Source of the DNA: Calcarisporiella thermophila CBS 279.70
Lineage: Eukaryota > Calcarisporiellomycota
Direction: 5' to 3'
NCBI RefSeq assembly: GCF_041956535.1
Contig: NW_027192191.1
Location: 1,506,087-1,570,086, forward strand
Length of the DNA: 64,000 bases
Shown: positions 33,370-45,052 of the stretch, piece by piece
Numbering within the stretch: the first letter of the stretch is position 1
How the letters are laid out: each line of letters begins with the position of its first letter
Program-made: the position numbers and the translations under genes
The notes under the pieces: generated by a model
What the model was told of the DNA's origin: nothing
The model's database searches: none
The model's input: only the letters and a program-made list of their open reading frames with translations

Positions 33370-34107
33370 TGTTTTAACCCACTTGATATATAAACAATTT
33401 TTACCACCCCAACTAGCATTCTTTTATACTGAAGGTCCCTCCGAAATTGTAATATCAAAATCGATCATAAAAATTGACTCAGGTTTACCATTGATGAACA
33501 CCGATTTAAGGTCTTACCAATTTTGTAGCCGTGACTAATTACAATTCTCGGTAGATAAAACGTGTGTAATGATATATCTAAAGTGCCTCCCCACTTTTAC
33601 TTAGAATTTTCCTTAGAAGTGTCAAAAATATGTGTATTAGGATGACAAGGCTAACGACATTTCTTGTCGATGGCACGTGTTGGTTAGAATTTGAGCTTTT
33701 GGGGGCTTTATGTTCAATGCAAGTCGTATAGGATCGAGCGTTAGTTTCTAAACCCACTGTGTTGACTCTTTTGTAGAGTCCAGTCGTATTATGGACTGTA
33801 GATTTCATATCCTCCCAGTATACTGATGCCCTGATTTCGATTCCAATTGATCTAGACATCCTAGTTTGGACTTGCGACAATTTAGAATTCCTAATCGTGA
33901 TTAATGATAAATTCAGAAAGCAGCCCCACGTGGTCACGAGTCTTGGTTACTATCATTCTTTGGACAGAGACATAGGTTAAACATTTCCCCTTTCATTTTA
34001 ATTCATCGATCCGTTCTACTATAGCGTCTGACATCTAGGAAGATCAAAGGGTGCCTCGACCCAACTATCAGGTTATTAGTTGTATTGACATAGCATTCTA
34101 TTACATT
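33370..34107. other. Intergenic divergent region, nothing recognised
   Basis: AT-rich DNA between the GNAT and ATG15 genes, which point away from each other. Minus-strand frames here lack any recognisable motif. Confidence 0.65.
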
Positions 34108-35487
34108 ATGAATCGATTCCAAAGATTCAATGTATCTCTTCTTATCTTGTGCATTTTTGGATTCCTTACATTGATCTCCTCTTTTCCTTCTCCTCGGATC
34201 TTCAATTCACTTCTCCCCTCCACTCAACTCATTTTTTCGACCCCCTCTCCTTCTTCACACAAACGTTTCCGCCTTAAACATCTATACGAACACAAGCCTA
34301 ATGGAGAAGGAGAGACTTTCTTACGCCGCCTAGATGTTCACTCAGCAGTTTCCTTCTATGCTAACAATGAACCTCCTGCTCATGCGATCAAAATTAAAAC
34401 CGGGAGCGTCCGTCGCCCTAAGAATCGTCATGCCTTCAGAGATGTACGCACAACCTCTCACTTCAAGCGGATCCTTGCTCAAACCGAGTATACTCGAGAT
34501 GAATTTGCCGTTCTGCCTGATCCAAGCGACCGCAATACTATCCTTGAGATTGCAAAGATGACATTCAATGCCTACAATAATCATGACGAACCCATTTTGG
34601 CTAGAAATGACAAGTGGTATGATTTGGGAGATAGATGGCGACTCAATTCTAGCTTTGGATGGGGTTCTGACGGCGTTCGGGGACATGTGTTCGGAGATGA
34701 GAATGCGTCCACTCTCTTTATTGCCATCAAGGGAACCTCTGCAAGCTTTCTAGGCGGCGGTGATACCAGCGCTAGAGACAAGCTTAATGTGAGTAGCATC
34801 GACCATGAATTAGGCTCCCTGCAATACTAAACCCTGTATAAATCATTTAAACTATAGGACAACCTTTTGTTCTCATGCTGTTGCGGTCGAGTGGACACGA
34901 CCTGGCATCCGGTTTGTGATTGCTACAAGGACTCGTACACTTGCGACGAGAACTGCCTCGAGACTAGCCTTGACAACAAGGAACTCTACTATGCTGCAGC
35001 AATGCACATCTTCTTTGACGTCGTAGACAAATACCCGGATGCAGATATCTGGCTCACCGGCCATTCTCTAGGTGGATCGTTGGCGGCCCTCTTAGGCCTC
35101 ACTTTTGGGCTTCCCACCATCACCTTTGAAACCCCTGGCGACAAACTGGCTGCTCAACGGCTTCACCTACCAATGCCTCCTGCAATCAATGGAAGTGACG
35201 TCCCTATCTGGCACTTTGGGCACACGGCCGATCCTGTATTCATGGGTGTCTGCACAGGCCCGACCAGCAGTTGTTACTATGGGGGGTATGCGATGGAAAG
35301 CAAGTGTCACACAGGAAAGGTATGCGTTTACGACGTAGTGGCCGATCTAGGTTGGCGGCTCGACATCCGGAGCCATAGAATTGCGGATGTCATTGAGCGG
35401 GTGTTGAAGAAATACGACAAGGTTCCGACTTGTGTTGAAGATACTGAATGTGAGGACTGTGGAATGTGGAAATTCCCTGAGTATTAA
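34108..35487 (+). CDS. ATG15: Atg15 autophagic-body phospholipase
   Basis: Exons 34108-34788 and 34858-35487 encode 436 residues. The N-terminus MNRFQRFNVSLLILCIFGFLTLIS is a signal anchor, giving a type II topology. Family blocks are FSCCCGRVDTTW, CDCYKDSYTCDENCL, the lipase elbow GHSLGGS with the nucleophile at Ser297, FETPGDKLAAQRLHLP, IWHFGHTADPVFMG, and HTGKVCVYDV, all in Atg15 order. Atg15 travels through the multivesicular-body route to the vacuole and breaks the membranes of autophagic bodies. Asp and His partners probably lie in HTADP and near SHRIADV. ATG 34051 is in frame but would put 19 residues before the anchor; 34108 is preferred. Confidence 0.95.
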
Positions 35488-35756
35488 GGTGTAAAGTTGT
35501 GAATATTTTTTTCTTGTATAATATTTTCATTAGATTTCTATACGTTTATATATACATATACACTATTCCTATTTGATTATGATCCCACTTTCAGATTGTC
35601 ATATTGGCTGTAGTTGTTTCTTCCCCTATTCAAACCACAATAGTGAAGAATAGAAGATTGTATTTTATTGAATCTCCGTAGGGTAAAATTGCCTTTCCAG
35701 TTTTAGTTAGATGCCATCTGGTTCTTCTTTTCTATCACAATGATATAGCAAAATCC
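35488..35756. other. 3' flank of ATG15 and leader of the Myb gene with short upstream frames
   Basis: Two short frames precede the Myb gene start at 35757. ATG 35711 to TGA 35743 encodes ten codons. ATG 35740 to TAG 35748 overlaps it by four bases and ends eight bases before the main ATG. If transcribed they would depress translation. Confidence 0.45.
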
Positions 35757-36654
35757 ATGGATCACACAATACTCTTTCCCAACAAGATGCGAAAGTGGAA
35801 ACCCGATGAGACATCGGATCTCATCCGTGGTTGCCATAAGGTACTCACGCTCACTCTTTCACAATGCTAGTTTTTATACACTTACTTCATTTTGATTAGC
35901 ACGGAGTTGGCGCGTGGAAAAAAATAATGGATGATCCAGAGCTGCACTTCTGCAATCGCTCCTCCGTTGATCTCAAAGACAAGTGAGTAAGATGGCACTT
36001 ACTTTGCTTGACTCAGTGCTTACTTTTCTCTCTTTCAGATTTCGGACCCTCTACCCGAATGAATATAAACGACTCTATCCCGGGAAGGGTATCATTGGAT
36101 GCACGGATGAAAACTTCCGGAGAGTTGGACAAAAAGTGCGACATGTCTACACAATAGAGGAAGACAGGGCATTGGAGAGAGGAGTTGAAAAGGTATTCCA
36201 GATTACTAGACTATACCTTTTATTTTTAATCAAACCGGTTATTGTTAGTACGGCCCATGCTGGGCTAAGATTGCGAAAGATCCAGTGCTGGGTTTATCCC
36301 ACCGGCGGGGAATACACTTGCGAGATAGGTGCGGAAGCCTCTCTTGCCTTCTTATGACTGTGCTATAACCCATACTAATTCACTGGCATGTGCTCTAGGT
36401 ATAGGACACGATTTCCCAAAAAATATAGCTCTTTTGGCTATTCGACGACTGGCCCTCGGCGCTTGCGAGCAGACGCATGGAGCAACGAGGAGAATGACTC
36501 GTCGGCCAAGAGACAACAGACAGAAATAGAGGAGAGCTCGTCCTACATCTCCCCGGAGGAGGAGTTTCAACGATTTCAGAACGAGCTCTCAAACAACGAG
36601 GTCTGGATACCGGGTGATAATGACCCTGCGATGAAGGGGCACTATATTCAATAG
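35757..36654 (+). CDS. Double-Myb telobox DNA-binding protein (Teb1-like)
   Basis: Exons 35757-35840, 35900-35982, 36039-36192, 36249-36328 and 36399-36654 encode 218 residues. The first Myb domain (12-70) reads RKWKPDETSDLIRGCHKHG, then GAWKKIMDD and VDLKDKFRTLYP (51-58 is the telobox core). The second (about 88-140) reads YTIEEDRALERGVEKYG, CWAKIAKDP and IHLRDRYRTRFP, a degenerate telobox. Tandem telobox Myb domains are typical of fungal Teb1/Tbf1-type proteins that bind TTAGGG-like repeats at telomeres or promoters. S. pombe Teb1 has this layout but is longer. The C-terminal 75 residues are acidic and disordered. Whether it binds telomeres or acts only as a promoter factor is open. The fourth intron uses a GTGCGG donor. 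Confidence 0.82.
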
Positions 36655-37069
36655 TTGAATGCTTGCATATCTTTATTGTATAATAATATTGTTGTCAATA
36701 AATTTATTGGTTTTTTGTTTCCGGCAATTAATCTGGTTGTTCGGGCTTTCTCGCATTTTCCTAAAATAATGTGATGTCAGGTAACGCGAAAAAACACGAA
36801 TTGCTTTAGCGAATCTACGTTCTCTCTAGCAATAATATTTGCTTCTTCCATCACTTCTATTATTTTTTTTTTTTTTTCGTTGAAGGAGAAAAAAAATACA
36901 CAACACTTTGTCTCATTTTTTGAATCGTTAACAACTCTTTGTTAGCACTACTTTCTTATCTTCACACACAATCTGATTGCATTTTTCAAATATTCCATTG
37001 CACACTTTTTTATAATTTTAGTCTTTCAACTATTTGGCGTGTTCTTGACACGAATATTTTGGCACCTTG
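36655..37069. other. Intergenic, nothing recognised
   Basis: AT-rich with T and A homopolymers (for example 36864-36878); it holds the promoter of the RhoGEF gene. Confidence 0.7.
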
Positions 37070-40000
37070 ATGACAATACAACCAGAGGTAACAGCCTAAA
37101 TTATTTTTTTTTCTGCTGGTTATCTATAAAAATTGATTTATAACTATCACATGTGCCTCTTTCGGTACTGATGCTTCCATAGACAACTCGACTGTTGGAT
37201 AATTTGGGCTTTGTCCACGAGAGTAATGATTTGGTCGTTGGGGAAGAACAGACAATACAACGCGAAGAGAAAGCAGTGAAAAAGCGCTGGCTTAACTTCT
37301 CCGCCCTCTCCACACAATGGCCCTCGGATTTGGAAACAATCCACGGTCTAAATGAGAATCCGAATGAACCAGTTTCTTCGGAGTTGTTTTGGTGTAATTC
37401 GCTAGCAGCAAGAGGTAGGCGCACTTAAAGTCACCCCCTTTGAGGGAAAGTAGAGCTTATTTTTCTTTTTGTGAAGACCATGATAATTTCATGGGAACAG
37501 ATAAAATACTAGGACATATATGTATTTCACTGCTACGAAATTCACAGGAGAACGAATACATGGCGCTTGTACGAACGAATATCGTAAGTGCTCTATTTCC
37601 TCGGTGTAGCTGTGCTTTTTATTTTATTTCATTTGCTCTTAATGACTTTTTCTTTTTTCATTCACTTAGAAACTCGCTGTCATCAAACTCCTTCGTTCTG
37701 ATATAACCTCTAATGCCAATATCCTGGGGGCCCAGTGTCGCAATCTATCGGCCGAATCGCGTACAATCCTCGCTGCAGTGCTCAAGAAGTATCTCGAGCT
37801 AGTGCACGACGATATTTTATCCTCTCCATCGTGCGAAGCCCCGCCAGCGATTGACGATAATCGTATACTGAGCATTCTTCTGCAACTCGAGGAGAAACGG
37901 CAAGATAGTGTAAGGCTTTTATTAAAGAACATGGAGTTTCCGCGTATTAGAAGATATCAGCACTTGGATATTGTGGTGGATGAACGAGAGCGCAATGATG
38001 AAGAGCAGCATAGGCTAGAGAAATTTTTGGCCATTTTTGGAGCCAAATTGGATGGATCTCAAGCAGGAAGCAGTGGGCGAGATGAGTTGGTTCAGGGTCA
38101 AAGTGGCTTTCGCCGAGAGTTTATTTTCAACGACAAGAAACGGTCGCGCCATATACGGGAGTTTATCGAAACAGAGAGCACGTTTGTTCGAACAATGCAA
38201 ATGCTAGTGGATGTATTTGTGAAGCCACTTCGTAGTGCGGCCAAAGACCGAAATAGTGCAATTTTGCGGTTGTACGAATGCAATGTAATCTTCATTAATA
38301 TTGAACAGATTCTTGCTGCGAACCGGTCCTTTCTCGATGACTTGGAGGGGCTAAGGGGATCCTTTGATGGATTTGGGAGAATTTGCGCCAAACATGTAGG
38401 CTATCTCTTTTGCTTTTTGTAGGATTGGCCTAGTGCATTTAACCCAAACAACTATTATTTTCTCTCAGATGGCCAACTTTGAGTGCTATTCAAAGTTCTT
38501 ACAAGGCCGTGAAGACTCTCGTACTTGCCATTTGCGCGAGCAGAAAACAAATAGTGTTTACAAGGCATTCTTGCAGGTAACGGCTAAGCAATGGTAAAAA
38601 ACAGTGTGGGACACTGCTAACATATCTTTTATTTTTCGTTTGCCCATGGATAGAAAGCAAGGGATAATCCTGAAGTGCGTCGGATGGCTCTTCAGGATCT
38701 ACTAGTACAGCCTGTGCAGAGAATCGGGCTCTACACGTTAATGTTTGAGAGTAAATAGTTTTATTTTATTTTATTTTTTGGTGCTAGCGAATTCTGACTT
38801 TGCGCTGAAGATATTCTGAAGCATACCCCTGATGACCACGAGGACTACCAGTTCCTAGTAGAGGCTCGTTCAAAAGCAAGCAGCATTGCACTCATGGCTG
38901 ATGACTACAATACGAGATTAGCGCAAACATTCTTCAACATGCATAATGCAATTGCAGACTGTCCGGTGAGCTTTCAAACGATCAGCATTATCCATCGCTT
39001 CCCAAAAGGCTAAATACTCTTTATTATCTGTTAGGCGTCCCTGATTAACCAGCGGCGTTCTCTCGTCCGTCATCTTGATGCAACTGAGGTTGATATCACG
39101 AGTGCAAAGCCAATTCGTCCCGTCACACTGTTCCTCTTCACTGACCGCCTGATGATCGTCCGCCGTATCCCAAACGTGACGAATGGACTCGATGCGTGCG
39201 GCATTGAGAATCATCAAAATGGATATAATAGCAAGGGCGCGATACCAGGCACTCCTGGTACACCATCGAATGGTGGAAGCAGTGGCGGAGGAAATGGGCC
39301 AAAATCAAAACGGGAACGCAGGACATCACAAAGCTCTGGGGAAAAGCCCCTTAAATTCAAAGGATGGCTCGGTCTAACCGAGGTGGATGTTCTAGACGCC
39401 GATACCAACGTAAATCCGGGGGGATTCTTTATTCGCTCTGTGAGTGTCGAGCTTCAACAGCAAAGGACACCTGGATCGAGAGGAGAAGATGCCACCATGG
39501 GCGGGAAGCGCATGGTGTCCGACTCCTACTTCGCAAAGCAACATTTGCGAGCATTTATAGCCTGCGAAAGTCGAGAAAAAGACAAATTCTTGAGACAATT
39601 CGCGCGAACACGTGCCTTGCTCAAGGCACGGGACGAGGAGAGTGTTGTACGCTATCGACAACTGGGAGGCCTTGATGTTTACGCAAACATATATAGGGCA
39701 GATCGGTATAGCGAGGCATTGAAAAGAGTATGCATTTCGTTTTGGCATTGATATTGCACACAGACTTTGAAATCTAACTCGATTTTTCTCCTCAGAATCA
39801 CGTCGCTTTATGGTTTTCTGAGGATTCTACCAACCTCTCGAGATGCATACCTGATACGCCAACCGACCCGCGTATACTTGGGGTGGTGTGTCCCCAGGAG
39901 GAGGGATACTCTCTGATATTCAGAAGCAGAGAATGGATAGGGCACTCCCCGCCCCCTGGTTTCCAATCTACACCTTACCTGAAAGTCCCGGTCCAGGATC

Positions 40001-41301
40001 TTGAGAGAAAGTTGTTCAGTCGCGTGATACGGGATGAGTTTGCGCTTCGTAGTCATATTCCTCTGTATCGACGCCTCTATGAGCGCGAAAACGAGCTTAT
40101 GCTAGCGACCATAGTCCGTACGCGACCTCGACTCATCAAATCGGCAAGTGATATACTCACTCGGCCCTCCAGCCTTAAGAATCTTTCACGGCTACTTTCA
40201 CCCAGTGGAAGTGGAATCGGCAGCGTAGGAGCGGGACCGCAGAGCCCCTCAAGATCGGCCTCCACTCTTAGTAGCAGCATTGGTCTGCAATCCGTCGTGA
40301 GCAGCTCCGAGTCAGCAAGTACCTTCACGACGATTGACAGCGGCTTTTCAAGTATAAGCAGTTTAGTAATGGCTTCGGGGATCGGATCAGGAGGCCAGGC
40401 CTCCACGGGGGTGGTTCACAGGATGGGCGGGTCGGCGGTGCCGCATAAACAGGAAGCGCAAAGCGACCCGGCCAGTAGACCATTGCCAAGGTTGCCCGAA
40501 CGGCAACACTCGCGATCTGCATCGAGTCTGTCATCAGACGAAGATGAAGCAGGGGGAGAAGAGGAAAATCAAGCCCTTAAATCCGATCCAGACGATATTT
40601 TTGCTCCCTCGCTTTCCAAACAAAGGAGTAACTTGAGCTTTGACGAGTCGGGAGCCGATTCCGAAAGGGGCACACGGCCAGCAGCATCGTCAAGTAGCCA
40701 CGCTTCCAATGCTGCCGAGTCAAGAATAGATGGTGGCGGCGATAAAGGGGTCGAGGACCACGATAGAGAACCCATCAAGATGACGGAGGCCGGCATGGAG
40801 GCGAGAAGACTAATAGGGCAACTGCGCGCAATTCTTCCTGCCGATACTCATCATCTCTCTCTTCTTTCACAGCTTAACACCACGGTTGATCTCCTGGTAT
40901 CCACCTTCTCTTCCAAGACTGAGTTGGCTTCGCGTGAAATTGATATCCTGCGGCGGGAGGCTCGCCTGCGGGAACAGGCACTCCGCGCCGCAGAAATGAA
41001 GTACGAAGAGATATCGGAGGAAATTGATATGGTATATGAAAGGTGCAACGAGGAGCTTGATACGATCTGTCAGACGATAGAGGCAGGGGACCAGGATGGG
41101 ATCTCAAAGATGATAAAGGAAGCTGTGAAGGAGAGAAATCAGTGGCGAGATAAAGCCGAGTAAGTTGACATTCTACCTCTTTATTGTGAAGTGGACCTGG
41201 AACACTGAATTAACGCTTCTTGATGTCGGTTGAATAGGCAACTACAGCGCGAGTTGAATGTGCTGCAGAAGTTGAGAAAGAACGAGTCAATAACCAAGTG
41301 A
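37070..41301 (+). CDS. Ect2-like Rho guanine-nucleotide exchange factor
   Basis: Ten exons (37070-37087, 37183-37414, 37513-37583, 37670-38395, 38469-38576, 38654-38750, 38811-38965, 39035-39727, 39796-41159, 41238-41301) encode 1175 residues. The DH domain (about 265-455) shows REFIETESTFVRTMQMLVDVF, YSKFLQGREDS, and DLLVQPVQRIGLYTLMFENIL. The linker CPASLINQRRSLVRHLDATEV and the PH start RPVTLFLFTDRLMIVRR closely follow animal Ect2/Pebble. Ect2 activates Rho GTPases for the cytokinetic ring. The BRCT repeats of animal Ect2 are not seen in the N-terminal 260 residues. A Ser-rich disordered stretch and a C-terminal coiled coil (about 1030-1175) follow. The third exon is placed at 37513 because it alone keeps frame. 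The target GTPase is inferred, not shown. Confidence 0.87.
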
Positions 41302-42692
41302 ATTCCCACATTTTTTTTAAATACTATTTATATTTTCATATCCGCAAGAATGAGTTATTGATTTATTTTTCTTGTCTCTCTCCTTTAATTATATCCCTTG
41401 AACTTCTCCTTTTTTTCTGTAGACCTTTTTGAGCTTTTCCTCCTTTATTTTTTATCTTTTACCTTTACAGCACGATAAGTAATAAAATCGTACATATCCG
41501 AATTCTGCCTTATTTACACCACCATTTTTCTCAGCTACAGCATATATATATGCCTGGAAATCATGTTGAATGTCTTTAATTTTTATGAAAAGGTAAAGTG
41601 GTAAGCACGGCAACTTGTTTGATACATGAACAGTATTTATGAGAGTTAACTTGCCTCACAGTGTTATAATAATCTGCTTAATTTTTATCCCAGTTCTAAG
41701 GTCCAAACAACATACCTCATGCAAATATTAGGAATCACTTAATCAGCCGAGAGCAACTTTATCACTTTCAGTACACTACAAATTTTGCATCAATTTTCTC
41801 TAGACGCCCCCGTCTTACTGGATGAATGGAAACATATTTGATTTGGATGATTATCCAAAATAGTGCTATGCAACCGTATACGAAACTAGTCTTGCTTCAA
41901 TACAGGTATTAATTCCTTTATTATTGTATAGGTTCTACTCAAACACTTAAAGGGATATATTTGTTATAACAGAATGATGAAAGAAAGGGCTTTCAACATA
42001 GCCGATTACGGACCAAGAGTGAGATGCTCGAACGTATCCCATGATTTGCCAAACAAACTAAGACTTATCTTTGCCACACCCATTGCTGACGACCGCCCGG
42101 GTTTGTGCCATAGATCTTAGTTGTGAGACAACCGCTCAATACTATGGTCCCGATTCTGAGAGACTTTAAAATTGACTATGGAAGAAGAAAAATTTGATTG
42201 CATGATGGCCTAAGAGTTCATTTGAAAAGAAAAAAAAAATTCTATACGAGTTTTGTCACGAAGGATATAAAGAATATTTTGGTAACTGCAAAAATATGAG
42301 ATTTCAAGCTTGAGCATACTGGATTTAGATATTGGGGAGTCAACGTTTCAGAAATATCTGCAACTATTAATATGTCTTCAAAAATTTGATAACCAGAGTA
42401 ATAATTCTCGAATACTACAAGCGACTGTGAATTTATTGCACTAAAAATGAGAGGTCTAAAATAGATATTCGCAGAGCTATTAGCTCTCAAAAGTTTTTGA
42501 TACAGTATAATACTGAAGATTTATATCTAAATGGTTTGACCAATCAATTTTCACAATTCTTATTTCTACTACTAATTCTCTTATTTCGGTTCTATGATTT
42601 ATACGCTTTATTTTGTGTTTTGCTTTTTGCTCTAATTCCTTTACATTGAGAGGCGTATTGAAAAAGACAGAGCGGTAGGGGGAGTAGCCCGA
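41302..42692. other. Intergenic, AT-rich, nothing recognised
   Basis: No frame above 85 codons, no domain, no repeat family recognised on either strand over about 1.4 kb. Confidence 0.65.
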
Positions 42693-44504
42693 ATGTTGTC
42701 AACATGTTCCCAAGTCAAAAGCGACGACCCTCCCCCATACTCTGAGTGCGATGAAAGCAATGTCAGTAGTATTGATCAGGTAAATAGGAGAGTTCAAAAG
42801 TTGAAAATAGTGCTATATTGAAATGCGATCTTTTAGAAAATAACTCAACTAGAGGGATTGATAGCACACATGCATTATTATATTGTAAGCAATATTAAGT
42901 TGCAAGTGTCAGCGCTTCAGAACTCCCTCAACACATTAAATCGTCGTCAAAGCGGCATTAATCATGCTGTGAAGGAGAGCGGAAATGAGAGCTCTTTGAT
43001 GAAACAGGTGCAAGGGAACGATGCGGAATTAGAAAGTAATAGCAGAGAGCAAGTAATAGCAGAGACTGATACCGGGCTCCCTTCCCCCCGCTGCCTGCAT
43101 TTATCCTCGACCTTCAATCCAGTAGATCTCTCGGCTACTAGAGCTTCTAGAGCAAACTGTGAGCATGAAGAGGAAGCAGCGATAGATCGCATTTGCGACA
43201 AGCTCACTACCATGATATCATCCTGTAGTGATGCTCTTATTTCCTCTTCACCCACCCCTCCCCCCCAACACAGTTCAGAGTTCTCACAAGATTCATTCGC
43301 TGAACGAGTTCAGGAGATGAGAAACCGTGTTGTTGGCTCATTTCAGCGCGTCAACTCTAGTATCCGAAGTCTAGATTTATTGTCTCGGGATCTCGCGGGA
43401 CCAACGGAGGAAGAAGTGCGGCAGCAAATTATAGAGGCTATGAAGACAAGTTTATTTGATGGCGTGAGCCTCCAAGAGATAGGTGGTAATGGGGAAGCCA
43501 GCTCCCCACCACTGATATTACCCAATGGCTCAGCACAAAACGTTAGTTTGAGTTCTATGCACCATTCGACTGACTCTACATCTCCGCAAGATACCGACGA
43601 GGATGATATACCTGTGAGAAATGTAGGATGCTCAATCGGTCATGCTTCTTATATGACGATCGCTTGGCTCTTAGGAAGACCTGTATTTTCCAGTGGGATT
43701 GTGCGAACCATGCATAGAAAATTGGGAAGGGGTTTACTCGCGTGCCACGCGAGTAAATCGAATGGCAAGGGAATGAGAATAGAAGAGACAGAAAACATAC
43801 TCGGGCATCGAACCCACCAGTTGTCCTTAGCACAGGAAGTTAATGATATCCGGATTCCATTCCTTGCGACTGTAGTAGGTGAGACAGATAAAGAACCAGA
43901 TGCTATTAGAAATGATAAAGGGGATGGATCCAGCAATCTGCCTAACAATACTACCCGTAATCCGAAACAGCTTTCAATTTCTACCAAGTGTCCTACTCAT
44001 CCAAAACGGCACTTTTCACCCAACGCTCTCTCCTCATACTCCACTGGGGATCTCTCCGATACACCCTCAGAAGTTTCCCTAATCACTCCACCGATTCCCT
44101 CCACCCCTACTGCTCGCCCTTTGTATCATCAATATCCGCGTTACCCCCATCGGTATTCCCCACGTATACGCCATGCTCGCTCGACTTCTCGCCTCAGGCG
44201 AAGGCTGGTTATTTCGCCTGCTGGCGATGAGGAAAGCCTTGTGGGGAAACGCACATTTGCATCTGGGACCCACAAGCGTGCCTTATCGAGACAACGGGCT
44301 GGAAGCTCAGCGAACTATCTTCAGATGGAATGTGAGAATTGCTCCAGACAACGCTGCTATTCCCCCTCGCCAAAGCCAGATATTGGCGAAAATGATGGTG
44401 GCTATGGGTGTGCATCACCAGCGGCTGCTGAAGGTAAAGGTGGTTGGATCATATCTCATTTTAATAGGAGAAGTCTAAAGATTCGTAGACGTTCATCAAT
44501 ATAA
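42693..44504 (+). CDS. Unrecognised protein with N-terminal PPPY motif
   Basis: Exons 42693-42779 and 42837-44504 encode 584 residues. I do not recognise a family. Visible features are a PPPY at residues 13-16 within an acidic stretch, which suits a WW-domain ligand such as Rsp5-type ubiquitin ligases. Next come helical segments (ITQLEGLIAHMHYYIVSNIKLQ and FAERVQEMRNRVVGSFQRVNS) likely to form coiled coils. The second half is disordered and rich in Ser, Pro, Arg and His. There is no signal peptide or membrane segment. The gene is supported by a long open frame, a phase-0 intron with good borders and codon use like its neighbours. The C-terminal part is Arg-rich and might bind nucleic acid or acidic partners. 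Confidence 0.7.
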
Positions 44505-44560
44505 TACAATATAATATAATATAATTTTATTCTGTTTTGTTTTGTTTTGTTTTGTTTGCT
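44500..44560. repeat. ATAAT and GTTTT pentanucleotide microsatellites
   Basis: Imperfect ATAAT units (about 44500-44525) begin at the stop codon of the preceding gene and pass into GTTTT units (about 44533-44558) in its 3' untranslated region. Confidence 0.8.
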
Positions 44561-45052
44561 TTACTTTGTTCTGCCTTGTTTTATTTTAGTCTTTTGTATT
44601 GTGTTTATGATATCTTTTACCTTTAGGTTTATGATTAATATTTATGATTGATTTTATGCTTAATTCATACTCTCACTTCCTATTGACTCTATCTCCACAT
44701 TTAGTTTCATGTTATTCTATCCTACTTTACACCTATACCTCTATATGACCTTTATTTCAACTGTTCTCGCTTGTTTTTTAAGCTATTTTTTAAGTCCAAT
44801 CATATTTTTCTCAATCAACTTAATGTTGGTGTAGAATGATTCCAATATTTGCATAGAATTTTCTAAGTGGGTATTGTGGCAAGAAAATATTATTTCTTAT
44901 TCTAGGAAGGAGAATGATGAGGAGAGGAGGATGAATTAGAAATATATAGAAATAAGGACAATAAAATCATAGGACCAATATATGTTTGAAAACAATATCA
45001 TCAACATGCTTCATGGCTCAACCGAGGAGTAATGTACAATTCATATTGGTAT
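44561..45052. other. Intergenic between convergent genes, nothing recognised
   Basis: T-rich then AT-rich DNA containing the 3' ends of two convergent genes. Confidence 0.7.
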
